A model generated the notes under the pieces. That model was not told the origin of the DNA. It saw only the letters and a list, made by a program, of their open reading frames with translations, and ran no database searches. This document shows positions 6,962-15,772 of a stretch of 27,838 nt of DNA, one piece after another. Source of the DNA: an uncultured Bacilli bacterium (GTDB lineage Bacteria; Bacillota_I; Bacilli_A; RF39; UBA660); NCBI GenBank assembly GCA_934149325.1, contig CAKPEJ010000016.1, positions 1-27,838 on the forward strand, written 5' to 3'. Position numbers and translations under genes: made by a program. The stretch's first letter is position 1. Each line of letters opens with the position of its first letter.

Positions 6962-8326
6962 ATGAATACAGATGCTATATGGAACAAATTATTAAATACA
7001 ATAAAACCAAAAATGTCACCATTACTTTTTGATACATGGTTTAAAGATACTAAATTACTAGAATTAGATGGTGAAAAAGCTATAGTTATTGTTCCAACAC
7101 CAGCACACAAAAAACATTTATCTGTAATGTATAATGAAATGATTGAAGATATTTTTAATTCGATTACAGGAACAAATTTTACTTTTGAATATTATTTGGA
7201 AAATGAGATAGTTAAACAGAAAAAAAGTATTCCTGTGGAAAATGAAGAAGTTGGGGTTCCATATAATAGTGCAGAAAAAGCAAATCTTAATAAAGACTAT
7301 ACTTTTGAAAATTTTATAGTAGGAGAGAGTAATAGATTTGCACAAGCCACAGCATTAGCAGTAGCTGAAAATCCTGGAAAAATGTATAATCCATTATTTA
7401 TATATGGAAATAGTGGTCTTGGTAAAACTCATTTGATGCAAGCTATTGGTAATTATATAGTAAAATACTCAAATAAAAGAGTTTTATATGTTACCTGTGA
7501 ACAATTTATAACAGATTTTTTAGGACTTAATAAAAGAGATAAAGATGGAACAAATTTTGATTTTGCTGAAAGATTTAAAGATAAATATAGAAATATAGAT
7601 GTTCTTATAATAGATGATATACAATTTTTAGGTACTGCTCCTAAAACTCAACAAGAATTTTTCCACACATTTAACACTTTATATGATGATAAAAAGCAAA
7701 TAATAATATCATCAGATAGTTCTCCCGATGATTTAAAAAACTTAGAAGATAGGTTAAGAACCAGATTTAATTGGGGACTAAAAGTTAATATTTTTCCACC
7801 GGATAATCAATTAAGAAAAGATATATTAAGAAAAAAAATTGCTAATATGAATTTTTCACAACATATGAGTGAAGATGTTATTGATTATATTGCTAATATG
7901 TGTCATTCAGATGTTAGAAACTTAGAAGGTGCATTAACAAGGGTTTGCGCTTATTCTACAATATTTTTTGAAGAAGAAATTACATTAAATTTAGCAATAG
8001 AAGCATTAAAAGGTACTATAAATACTTCAACTAATTTTAAAAATGATATTCAAAAAATTCAAAGAGTAGTTGCAGAATATTATAATGTTACTGTAGAAGA
8101 TCTAAAATCTAAAAAAAGGGTAGCAACCATTGCATTTCCAAGACAAATTGCAATTTATTTATCGAGACAATTAACAGATGAATCTTTCCCAAGAATAGGA
8201 ATGGAATTTGGTGGAAGAGATCACTCAACAGTAATTCATTCATGTGATAAAATAGAAAAAGAGGTAAAAATTAACAAACAATTAGAGAATATAATTAATG
8301 AAATTAAACAGAAATTAGAGGAATAA
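6962..8326 (+). CDS. dnaA: Chromosomal replication initiator protein DnaA
   Basis: AAA+ ATPase that binds DnaA boxes, melts oriC and loads the helicase. Domain I covers about residues 1-80 (IWNKLLNTIKP, FDTWF), a short linker follows, then domain III with Walker A GNSGLGKTH near residue 149, Walker B VLIIDDIQFL, sensor 1 IIISSD and the Arg-finger region LRTRFNWGL. Domain IV has the box-binding signature FGGRDHSTVIHS near the C-terminus. 454 residues, full length. I chose ATG 6962 (MNTDAIWN), 8 nt after the strong GGGGAGGTGG ribosome site; an in-frame GTG at 6950 lies inside that site. Downstream of oriC with its own promoter; dnaN follows after 158 nt with another promoter. Confidence 0.98.
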   Translation: MNTDAIWNKLLNTIKPKMSPLLFDTWFKDTKLLELDGEKAIVIVPTPAHKKHLSVMYNEMIEDIFNSITGTNFTFEYYLENEIVKQKKSIPVENEEVGVPYNSAEKANLNKDYTFENFIVGESNRFAQATALAVAENPGKMYNPLFIYGNSGLGKTHLMQAIGNYIVKYSNKRVLYVTCEQFITDFLGLNKRDKDGTNFDFAERFKDKYRNIDVLIIDDIQFLGTAPKTQQEFFHTFNTLYDDKKQIIISSDSSPDDLKNLEDRLRTRFNWGLKVNIFPPDNQLRKDILRKKIANMNFSQHMSEDVIDYIANMCHSDVRNLEGALTRVCAYSTIFFEEEITLNLAIEALKGTINTSTNFKNDIQKIQRVVAEYYNVTVEDLKSKKRVATIAFPRQIAIYLSRQLTDESFPRIGMEFGGRDHSTVIHSCDKIEKEVKINKQLENIINEIKQKLEE

Positions 8327-8452
8327 TGTTGAAAAAAAAGATTTATAAACATTTAATAAACAGCTGATTTTTGTTTATATATAAGGAAAAAAGTTACTTA
8401 TTAACAATTTCCACTGTATTATAATAAATATTATAAAAAATAATAATAAATA

Positions 8453-8461
8453 TGCTATAAT
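8453..8461 (+). promoter_or_regulatory. Extended -10 promoter of dnaN
   Basis: TGCTATAAT at 8453-8461, 24 nt before the dnaN ATG. No good -35 is seen at 17 nt, consistent with an extended -10 promoter. The identical TATGCTATAAT string precedes dnaX. Confidence 0.6.
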
Positions 8462-8484
8462 TAATTTTGGTAGGAGGTTTTAAA

Positions 8485-9606
8485 ATGAAATTTAGTATAA
8501 AGAAAGAAATCTTATTAGAAAATTTAAATAACGTATCAAAAGCAGTTTCTTCAAAAAACGTTATACCTGTTTTAGGAGGAATTAAATTTGATCTAAAAGA
8601 AAATGGTTTATATTTAACAGCAACAAATAATGAAATAGATATACAAACATTTATAGATAGAAAATTAATAGACAATGTTGAAGAATTAGGAACAATTGTT
8701 ATTCAAGGTAAATATTTATTAGAAATAGTTAGAAAATTACCAAATGGATTAATTAATATAGAAGTTGTAGATGGACTTAAAATAATTTTATACACAGGAA
8801 ATTCTAATTTTAATTTAAATGGTATAGATTCTGATGAATTTCCTAATTTAAATATAGAAAAATCAAGTAATCCTATTGTTTTACCTAAAAAATTAATAAA
8901 AAATATAGTTAATCAAACAATATTTGCAACATCTATGCAAGAATCACGTCCTATTTTAACAGGTATTAACTTTAAAATAGAAGATGATAATATGGAATGT
9001 ATTGCAACTGATTCATATAGATTATCTAAAAAAATAATAAAATTAAATAATCCTGTGGATAACTTAATTAATATAGTTATTCCTTCTAAAAATATAGGTG
9101 AACTTGTTAAAATATTAAATGATGAAGATGAAAACATAAATATTCATATCTTCTCAAATAAAATTTTATTTGAATTTGATAATATTTTATTTCAATCAAG
9201 ATTATTAAATGGTAATTTTCCAGATACATCAAGATTAATACCAACAGAATTTAAATTAGAAGTAAAAGCCGATTTAGATGAATTATATCAAGTAATTGAT
9301 AGAGCATCTCTATTAACTAGTGAAAAAGAAAAAAATGTAATTAAATTTGAAACAAATGGAAATATTCTTACAATTAGTTCAAATACTCCAGAAATAGGTA
9401 AAGTAGAAGAAAAATTGTCAATAATAAAAAATAATAATGAAGATATAAAAATAGCATTTTCTTCAAAGTACATGATGGATGCTTTAAAAACAATAACTAG
9501 TAAAAATGTTAAAATATTATTAAATACTGATATAACACCTATAATATTAAATAATGAAGAAGATGAAAATTTAATAGAATTATTGTTACCAATTAAGACT
9601 TATTAG
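8485..9606 (+). CDS. dnaN: DNA polymerase III beta subunit (sliding clamp)
   Basis: Forms the dimeric ring that holds the replicative polymerase on DNA and serves as a docking platform for many repair proteins. 373 residues in three repeated clamp folds, normal size. Family sequence is seen at the N-terminus (KFSIKKEILLENLNNVSKAVSSKNVIP, written here across the first 30 residues), in the middle as PILTGINFKI and ATDSYRLSKK, and at the end as LLPIKTY, where many clamps end in a similar hydrophobic pattern. ATG 8485 lies 7 nt after TAGGAGG (8471-8477); a TTG at 8467 is in frame but upstream of this site. A perfect terminator hairpin follows the TAG stop. Confidence 0.97.
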   Translation: MKFSIKKEILLENLNNVSKAVSSKNVIPVLGGIKFDLKENGLYLTATNNEIDIQTFIDRKLIDNVEELGTIVIQGKYLLEIVRKLPNGLINIEVVDGLKIILYTGNSNFNLNGIDSDEFPNLNIEKSSNPIVLPKKLIKNIVNQTIFATSMQESRPILTGINFKIEDDNMECIATDSYRLSKKIIKLNNPVDNLINIVIPSKNIGELVKILNDEDENINIHIFSNKILFEFDNILFQSRLLNGNFPDTSRLIPTEFKLEVKADLDELYQVIDRASLLTSEKEKNVIKFETNGNILTISSNTPEIGKVEEKLSIIKNNNEDIKIAFSSKYMMDALKTITSKNVKILLNTDITPIILNNEEDENLIELLLPIKTY

Positions 9607-9635
9607 AAAATTTTTTGAAAATTTTCTTTTTTTTT
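9605..9635 (+). terminator. Rho-independent terminator after dnaN
   Basis: AGAAAATTTT (9605-9614) and AAAATTTTCT (9618-9627) are perfect complements around TTG, followed by a run of T to 9635. It overlaps the dnaN stop and separates dnaN from the ComK-like gene. Confidence 0.85.
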
Positions 9636-9708
9636 CAAATTTCTACATTTTTTTTAATTTTTTTGATGTATAAGAAAAGTGTTTTATTTTTTAGGGGGGA
9701 AAATTATA

Positions 9709-10164
9709 ATGAATAGAACGTATGAAATAAACAAAGATACATTAGCTCTTATACCAGTTAATAATTATTTAACAAAAGTTTATGAAAATTCTGATACTTT
9801 TATGGTTGAAAATTCAGTTATGCATATTATTGATCATAGTTGTAAATATTTTGGTAGTTCTTATATGGGAAGACATGAAGGTACAAAAAGTTTAATAGGA
9901 ATAAGTCATAAATCTCCTATAATTATAGAAGAAAGTAGAAATTTAATATATTTTCCGACTTCTTCACCAAGAAAGAGTGATGAATGTTGTTGGATTTCAT
10001 TAAATCATATTAATCATTATATGAAAAATGATAATAACACTATAATAATATTTGAAAATGGAAGTCAATTAGAGTTAAATATTTCAATAGGATCCTTTGA
10101 TAATCAGTATTCAAGAGCTATAAAATTAGAAAATGTTTTAAGAAAAAGAAAAATAATTGAATAA
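9709..10164 (+). CDS. comK: ComK-family competence transcription factor (C-terminally short)
   Basis: ComK is the master DNA-binding activator of natural competence genes in Bacilli. The 151-residue product matches Bacillus ComK as I remember it along its length: YEINKDTLALIPV at the N-terminus, IIDHSCKYFGSSYMGR then GT near residues 40-60 (Bacillus: VDRSCRFFGSSYAGR), ISHKSPI, LIYFPTSSP, CWISLNHI and LELNISIGSFDNQYSRA. It stops about 35-40 residues before the end of Bacillus ComK (192 residues) and so lacks the region with the FMLYP adaptor motif used for MecA-ClpC degradation. ATG 9709 follows an unusual AGGGGGGA site. It lies between dnaN and recF, where yaaA (S4 domain) is usual, with terminators on both sides, so it is an independent unit; TATAAG at 9669-9674 may be its -10 box. 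Confidence 0.85.
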   Translation: MNRTYEINKDTLALIPVNNYLTKVYENSDTFMVENSVMHIIDHSCKYFGSSYMGRHEGTKSLIGISHKSPIIIEESRNLIYFPTSSPRKSDECCWISLNHINHYMKNDNNTIIIFENGSQLELNISIGSFDNQYSRAIKLENVLRKRKIIE

Positions 10165-10208
10165 AAGGCTAAATTTTATAAAAAAAATGTAAAATTAGCC
10201 TTTTTTTG
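10163..10208 (+). terminator. Strong terminator after the ComK-like gene
   Basis: AAAAGGCTAAATTTTA (10163-10178) pairs with TAAAATTAGCCTTTT (from 10190), about 15 bp with one bulged base, followed by a T run. It overlaps the stop codon and closes the ComK-like unit. Confidence 0.9.
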
Positions 10209-10217
10209 TGGTATAAT
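10209..10217 (+). promoter_or_regulatory. Extended -10 promoter for recF-gyrB-gyrA
   Basis: TGGTATAAT, an extended -10 element, directly follows the terminator and lies about 70 nt before recF. No convincing -35 at 17 nt, since that position falls in the terminator stem. Confidence 0.55.
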
Positions 10218-10262
10218 TAGTGTATGTGTATAGGAACATTATTTAGGTGGTAAGGTGAAGAT

Positions 10263-10295
10263 ATGGACGTTAAAATAGGTTTAAAATGTTTTTAA
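10263..10295 (+). CDS. Possible 10-codon leader ORF overlapping recF start
   Basis: ATG at 10263 follows a good AAGGTGA ribosome site and encodes MDVKIGLKCF, ending at TAA 10293-10295, ten bases into recF in another frame. The recF start itself has only a weak ATAGG upstream, so ribosomes finishing this mini-ORF could re-start on recF. It could also be the remnant of a gene that once sat here (yaaA position). No similarity is claimed. Confidence 0.35.
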   Translation: MDVKIGLKCF

Positions 10296-11395
10296 GTAAA
10301 ATTTTTTTAGTAAATTTTAGAAATTATAATGAATTAAAATTAGATTTTAATAAAAATATCAATATTTTCATTGGAAATAATGCTCAAGGTAAGACAAATA
10401 TATTAGAATCTATATATGTTTTATCTGTTACTAAATCACATAGATGTAATAAAGATTTGTTTTTAATAAAAAATGATTGCTTATTTACTAAAATAAGGGG
10501 GGATATAAGTAATAGTAATAATAAAAAGAATTCTTTTGAAATTCTAATAAACAAAAATGGCAAAAGAGTATCTATTAATAATAATATTTTAAAAAAAACT
10601 AGTGAATATTTATCAAATATAAATGTTGTTATGTTTTGTCCTGATGATTTAGAAATAGTAAAAGGTTCACCAATAGGTAGAAGAAAGTTTTTAAATATAG
10701 AAATAGGCCAGTTTAATAATAATTATATTAAGGAATTAACAGAGTATAATAAAATATTAAAAAATAGAAATGAATACTTAAAAAATAGTTCATTTGATAA
10801 AACATATTTTGATATACTTACTGAAAAACTAATTGATCAGAACATTAAAATATATAAATATAGAAAGAATTATATAGAAAATATTAATAAATATATTTCT
10901 AAAATTTATAAAAATATAACTGGAAAAGATAAGATAGAGGTTAAGTATGAAACTTTTATCGATTCTTATGATGAAAAAAATATAAAAAATGACTTATTTA
11001 TAAAATATGATAATATTTTTAATGGTGAAATATATCAGAAAATGACTTTAATAGGTATTCATCGTGATGATTTTTCTATTTATATAGATAATATAAAAAT
11101 AAATAATTATGGATCACAAGGTCAACATAGAATAGCAATTTTATGTTTTAAATTAGCAGAATTAGAAATGTACAAAGAATTTAATATAAAACCAATTCTA
11201 TTATTAGATGACATTTTTAGTGAATTAGATCAATCTAAAAAAAATAATATTATAAAATACATCAAAAAAGACTTACAAGTATTTATAACTGCAACAGATT
11301 TAAATAATGTTGATGAAAAAATAGTAAAAAATGCAGATATTTTTTATGTAGATAATGGGAAAGTAATAAGAGGTGAAGAAAATGGTAGAAAATAA
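10286..11395 (+). CDS. recF: DNA replication and repair protein RecF
   Basis: SMC/ABC-like ATPase that with RecO and RecR helps load RecA at single-strand gaps and stalled forks. 369 residues, full length. The N-terminus FLVNFRNYNELKLDF is typical, Walker A is GNNAQGKTN near residue 30, the ABC signature region is YGSQGQHRIA, and Walker B is LLLDDIFSELD. An in-frame stop just upstream rules out a longer start except at ATG 10286, which has a weak ribosome site and may depend on the mini-ORF before it. Its 3' end overlaps gyrB by 14 nt, as is common for recF-gyrB. Confidence 0.97.
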   Translation: MFLSKIFLVNFRNYNELKLDFNKNINIFIGNNAQGKTNILESIYVLSVTKSHRCNKDLFLIKNDCLFTKIRGDISNSNNKKNSFEILINKNGKRVSINNNILKKTSEYLSNINVVMFCPDDLEIVKGSPIGRRKFLNIEIGQFNNNYIKELTEYNKILKNRNEYLKNSSFDKTYFDILTEKLIDQNIKIYKYRKNYIENINKYISKIYKNITGKDKIEVKYETFIDSYDEKNIKNDLFIKYDNIFNGEIYQKMTLIGIHRDDFSIYIDNIKINNYGSQGQHRIAILCFKLAELEMYKEFNIKPILLLDDIFSELDQSKKNNIIKYIKKDLQVFITATDLNNVDEKIVKNADIFYVDNGKVIRGEENGRK

Positions 11396-13298
11396 TTATG
11401 ATGCATCTGCTATACAAGTTCTTGAAGGACTTGAAGCAGTAAGAAAAAGACCTGGAATGTATATTGGTACAACAGATGTTAAAGGTCTTCATCATTTAGT
11501 TTGGGAAATAGTAGATAATTCAATTGATGAAGCTTTAGCAGGTTATTGTACACATATTGAAATTGATATAAATAAAGATAATTCAATAACTGTAAGAGAT
11601 GATGGACGTGGAATACCTGTAGGAATTCATCCAAAAACTGGAATATCAACTGTTGAAACAGTTTATACAGTACTTCATGCTGGAGGTAAATTTGGTGGTG
11701 GAGGATACAAGGTTTCTGGTGGACTTCACGGTGTTGGTGCATCTGTTGTAAATGCATTATCAAGTTGGGTAGTAGTAACAGTTTATAAAGATGGAAAAAT
11801 ATATGAAGCAAAATTTGAAAATGGTGGAAAAACAAGTCAAAAATTGACAGTAATTGGTAATTGTGATGAAAACAAAACAGGAACAACAGTATCATTTAAA
11901 CCAGATGCTGATATATTTGATACAGATATATATGATTATGAAATTTTAAAGGTGAGAACAAGAGAACTTGCATTCTTAAATAAAGGATTAAGATTAACAT
12001 TAACAGATAAACGTGGTGAAGAAGAAAGAAAAGAAACTTTTCATTACGAAGGTGGTATAAGTGAATATGTTAAATTCTTAAATAAAAATAAAACACCAAT
12101 TCATAAAGAAATTATACATTTAGAAGGTGAAGAAGCAGGAATTATGTTTGAAGTTGCTATGCAATATAATTCAGGTTATACAGATAACATATATTCATTT
12201 GTTAATAACATTAATACTCATGATGGAGGAACTCATGAAGAAGGTGTTAGAAGAGCTTTAACTAGAATTATTAATAATTATGCTAGAAAAAATAATTTCT
12301 TAAAAGATAAGGATGCTTCTTTAACTGGCGATGATGTTAAAGAAGGTTTAACAATGATAATATCTTGTAAACATCCAAATCCACAATTTGAAGGTCAAAC
12401 AAAAGGTAGACTTGGTAATTCAGAAGTTAGAAAAATTGCTGATAATGTTTTTGCAGAAGGATTTGAAAGATTTTTAATGGAAAATCCAGAAGAAGCAAAA
12501 ATTATTGTTGAAAAAACAATGACTGCTGCAAGAGCAAGAGTAGCTGCAAAAAAAGCAAGAGAATTAACTCGTAGAAAAAGCGATTTAGATGTTGTTAATT
12601 TTGGTGGAAAATTATCTGATTGTAAAAGTAAAGATCCATCAATATGTGAAATATTTATAGTAGAGGGTGATTCAGCAGGAGGGTCTGCAAAAACAGGCAG
12701 AGATTCAATGACTCAAGCAATACTTCCACTTAGAGGTAAAATATTAAATGTTGAAAAAGCAAGACTTGATAGAGCATTATCAAATGAAGAAATTAGAACA
12801 ATAATAACTGCATTTGGTACTGGTATTGGTGAAGAATTTGATTTAAATAAATTAAGATACCATAAAATAATAATAATGACTGATGCTGATGTTGATGGAT
12901 CTCATATTAGAGTTTTATTATTAACATTATTTTATCGTTTCTTTAGACCAATTGTAGAGGCAGGGCATGTATATGCAGCACAGCCACCATTATATGCAAT
13001 CAAACATGGAAAAGTGACGAAATATGTGTTAAACGATGAAGAAAAAGATGAATATTTAGCTACATTAAATCCAAATGTTAAACCTTTAATTCAACGTATG
13101 AAAGGTTTAGGTGAAATGGATGATGATCAGCTTTATGAAACAACTATGGATATTAATAATAGAGTACTTAGAAAAATAACAATAGAAGATGCAATAAAAG
13201 CAGATGCAGCATTTTCTAAATTAATGGGTGAAGAAGTAGAGCCTAGAAGAAAGTTTATAGAAGAAAATGCTCCATACGCAAAAAATTTGGATATATAG
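11382..13298 (+). CDS. gyrB: DNA gyrase subunit B
   Basis: ATPase subunit of gyrase, which introduces negative supercoils with GyrA. 638 residues. GHKL ATPase motifs: VDNSIDEAL near residue 45, RDDGRGIP and GLHGVGASVVNAL. The TOPRIM domain has EGDSAGGSA, LPLRGKILNVEKA and the metal-binding DADVDGSHIR; the C-terminus has QRMKGLGEM. The length and the GyrA neighbour argue for gyrase, not topoisomerase IV. ATG 11382 follows AGAGGTGA; an in-frame GTG at 11373 lies inside this site. It overlaps recF and is followed 10 nt later by gyrA. Confidence 0.98.
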   Translation: MVENNYDASAIQVLEGLEAVRKRPGMYIGTTDVKGLHHLVWEIVDNSIDEALAGYCTHIEIDINKDNSITVRDDGRGIPVGIHPKTGISTVETVYTVLHAGGKFGGGGYKVSGGLHGVGASVVNALSSWVVVTVYKDGKIYEAKFENGGKTSQKLTVIGNCDENKTGTTVSFKPDADIFDTDIYDYEILKVRTRELAFLNKGLRLTLTDKRGEEERKETFHYEGGISEYVKFLNKNKTPIHKEIIHLEGEEAGIMFEVAMQYNSGYTDNIYSFVNNINTHDGGTHEEGVRRALTRIINNYARKNNFLKDKDASLTGDDVKEGLTMIISCKHPNPQFEGQTKGRLGNSEVRKIADNVFAEGFERFLMENPEEAKIIVEKTMTAARARVAAKKARELTRRKSDLDVVNFGGKLSDCKSKDPSICEIFIVEGDSAGGSAKTGRDSMTQAILPLRGKILNVEKARLDRALSNEEIRTIITAFGTGIGEEFDLNKLRYHKIIIMTDADVDGSHIRVLLLTLFYRFFRPIVEAGHVYAAQPPLYAIKHGKVTKYVLNDEEKDEYLATLNPNVKPLIQRMKGLGEMDDDQLYETTMDINNRVLRKITIEDAIKADAAFSKLMGEEVEPRRKFIEENAPYAKNLDI

Positions 13299-13308
13299 GA
13301 GGTAAATT

Positions 13309-15762
13309 ATGGATCATAGTAGAGATAGATTAGAAGAGAATAATATTGTAAATGAAATAGAATCATCTTTCATTGAATACTCAATGAGTGTTATCACTTC
13401 ACGTGCATTACCTGATCTTAGAGATGGTTTAAAACCCGTTCATAGAAGAATTTTATGGTCAATGTATGAATCAGGTTATACACCAGATAAACCTCATAGA
13501 AAATCGGCACGTATTGTCGGTGATGTTATGGGTAAATATCATCCTCATGGAGATTCAAGTATATATGAAGCAATGGTTCGTATGGCACAAAATTTTAGTT
13601 ATAGATATGCATTAGTAGATGGTCATGGTAACTTTGGTAATATAGATGGTGATGGAGCAGCCGCAATGCGTTACACAGAATCAAGACTTTCAAAAATTTC
13701 ACTAGAATTATTAAGAGATATTAATAAAGATACAATAGATTTTATAGATAATTTTGATGTTACAGAAAAAGAACCTGCAATATTACCTTCAAGATTTCCA
13801 AATATTCTTGTAAATGGTACTATGGGTATTGCTGTTGGTATGGCAACAAATATTCCACCACATAACTTAGGCGAAGTAATTGATGGATGTATTGCTTATA
13901 TAGATAATCCTGAAATTGATACTTTAGGATTAATGGAATATATTAAAGGACCTGATTTTCCAACAGGTGGTATTATTTTAGGAAACAGTGGTATTAAAAA
14001 GGCTTATGAAACAGGTAGAGGTACTATTACTATAAGAAGTAGGGCAAGAATTGAAGAAGAAAATGGTAAACATTATATAATTATTGATGAAGTTCCTTAT
14101 GGTGTTAATACAATGGAACTTAAAAATAAAGTTGCAGAACTTGTCCACAATAAAACTATAGAAGGTATAGCAGATTATCATACAGATTTAAAAAATGGTG
14201 TAAAAATAACTATTACACTTAAAAAAGATGCAAATGCGCAAGTTGTGTTAAATAATTTATATAAACATACTTCTTTTCAAACTAATTTCGGAATAATATT
14301 CTTGATGCTTGATAAAGGTGTTCCTAAAACACTTGGATTAAAAGATATTATTTCAAAATATATTGAATATCAAAAAGAAGTAATTATAAGAAGAACAAAA
14401 TTTGAATTAGATAAAGCAGAAAAAAGAGTACATATATTAGAAGGTTTAAAAATAGCCTTAGATCATATTGATGAAGTAATTAAACTAATAAGAGGTTCTA
14501 AATCAGATGAAGAAGCAAAGGCTGGTTTAATGAGCAAGTTTGGTTTAAGTGAAATTCAATCAGATGCAATCTTGGAAATGAAATTAAGAAGACTAACAGG
14601 ATTAGAAAGAGATAAAATTGAAAATGAATTAAATGATTTACTTGCAAAGATTAAAGATTTAAAAGCAATTTTAGCTTCAGATGAAAGAATTTATGGAATA
14701 ATTAAATCAGAATTATTAGAAATTAAGGACAAATATGCTGATGAAAGAAGAACAAGTATTGATATGACTGCTATTGATTATATAGAAGATGAATCATTAA
14801 TACCAGTTGAAGATATTGTTGTTAATTTAACAAATAAAGGATATATAAAGAGATTACCTATTAATACTTATAAGGTACAAAATAAAGGTGGAGTAGGAGT
14901 TAAAGGTATGACAACAAATGAAGAGGATTTTGTTGAACAGATGTTAACACTTCAAACACATGACTATGTATTATTCTTTACGAATAAAGGAAAAGTATAT
15001 AGAATCAAAGGTTATGAAATACCTGAATATAGTAGACAAGCAAAAGGTTTACCAATAATTAACTTATTACCAATAGAAAAAGATGAGAGTATTAAAGCTA
15101 TTGTTCCTATTGGAAATGATGAAAATGAAAATAATTTTGTAACATTTGTTACTAAACGTGGATTAGTTAAGAGAACAAAATTAGAAGAATTTGAAAATAT
15201 TAGAAAAAGTGGTAAAATTGCTATTACCTTAAAAGAAAATGATGAATTATTATCTGTTAATAAAACAACAGGAAATGATGAAATTGTAATCGGTGCATCA
15301 AATGGAAGATTAGTCAGATTTAATGAATCAGAAATTAGAATAATGGGTAGAACTGCAAGTGGTGTAAAAGGAATTGATATAAATGATGATACAGAATGTG
15401 TAAGTGCTGAAAGAATTAATTCAGATGATGAATTATTAATTATTACTGAAAATGGTTATGGAAAGCGTACTAATATTGATGAATATAGACTTACTCATAG
15501 AGGTAGCAAAGGCGTAAAAGCTATGAATATAACTGAAAAAAATGGATCAATAGTATCTGTTAAAAAGGTAAATCAAGATGAAGATTTAATGATTGTTACT
15601 AATAGTGGAATAATAATAAAAATTCCTATTGATCAAGTTTCAAAAATGAGTAGAGTAACACAAGGGGTAAGATTGATTAATTTAAAAGATAATCAAAAAG
15701 TATCAACAGTATCAAGTTCAAAACAGTCAGAAGCAGAAGAAGAAGAAAAGGAAACTGAGTAA
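13309..15762 (+). CDS. gyrA: DNA gyrase subunit A
   Basis: DNA breakage-reunion subunit of gyrase. 817 residues. The winged-helix region has the quinolone-determining segment HPHGDSSIYEAMVRM with Ser and Glu at the two usual resistance positions, the sensitive type. The catalytic Tyr is in AAAMRYTESRLS near residue 123. The C-terminal beta-pinwheel contains repeats such as NKGGVGVKGM and the HRGSKGVKAM form of the GyrA box. The tail is acidic (AEEEEKETE). ATG 13309 follows AGGAGGT, 10 nt after gyrB. The stop codon lies in the loop of a hairpin. Confidence 0.98.
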   Translation: MDHSRDRLEENNIVNEIESSFIEYSMSVITSRALPDLRDGLKPVHRRILWSMYESGYTPDKPHRKSARIVGDVMGKYHPHGDSSIYEAMVRMAQNFSYRYALVDGHGNFGNIDGDGAAAMRYTESRLSKISLELLRDINKDTIDFIDNFDVTEKEPAILPSRFPNILVNGTMGIAVGMATNIPPHNLGEVIDGCIAYIDNPEIDTLGLMEYIKGPDFPTGGIILGNSGIKKAYETGRGTITIRSRARIEEENGKHYIIIDEVPYGVNTMELKNKVAELVHNKTIEGIADYHTDLKNGVKITITLKKDANAQVVLNNLYKHTSFQTNFGIIFLMLDKGVPKTLGLKDIISKYIEYQKEVIIRRTKFELDKAEKRVHILEGLKIALDHIDEVIKLIRGSKSDEEAKAGLMSKFGLSEIQSDAILEMKLRRLTGLERDKIENELNDLLAKIKDLKAILASDERIYGIIKSELLEIKDKYADERRTSIDMTAIDYIEDESLIPVEDIVVNLTNKGYIKRLPINTYKVQNKGGVGVKGMTTNEEDFVEQMLTLQTHDYVLFFTNKGKVYRIKGYEIPEYSRQAKGLPIINLLPIEKDESIKAIVPIGNDENENNFVTFVTKRGLVKRTKLEEFENIRKSGKIAITLKENDELLSVNKTTGNDEIVIGASNGRLVRFNESEIRIMGRTASGVKGIDINDDTECVSAERINSDDELLIITENGYGKRTNIDEYRLTHRGSKGVKAMNITEKNGSIVSVKKVNQDEDLMIVTNSGIIIKIPIDQVSKMSRVTQGVRLINLKDNQKVSTVSSSKQSEAEEEEKETE

Positions 15763-15772
15763 GTTTCCTTTT
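15746..15772 (+). terminator. Hairpin terminator at the end of gyrA
   Basis: AAAAGGAAACT (15746-15756) and AGTTTCCTTTT (15762-15772) are perfect complements around a 5-nt loop that contains the start of the stop codon. The T tract is only four bases, so termination may be partial, or aided by the next palindrome. Confidence 0.65.

Noticed and set aside
6925..7345. Open frames antisense to dnaA
   Set aside because: Fully covered by the real dnaA gene and its ribosome site, with no family resemblance.
8327..8452. Second origin element or terminator in the dnaA-dnaN gap
   Set aside because: Only one imperfect box (TTATTAACA) and a 7-bp hairpin (ATAAACA/TGTTTAT) without a T run; too weak to call.
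9605..9708. K-boxes (AAAA-N5-TTTT) upstream of the ComK-like gene
   Set aside because: The A and T runs here belong to the dnaN terminator and the spacing does not fit; in such AT-rich DNA the motif has little meaning.
11479..11895. 138-codon open frame antisense to gyrB
   Set aside because: Low-complexity His/Leu/Tyr/Gln product that mirrors gyrB codons; no ribosome site; gyrB is unmistakable.
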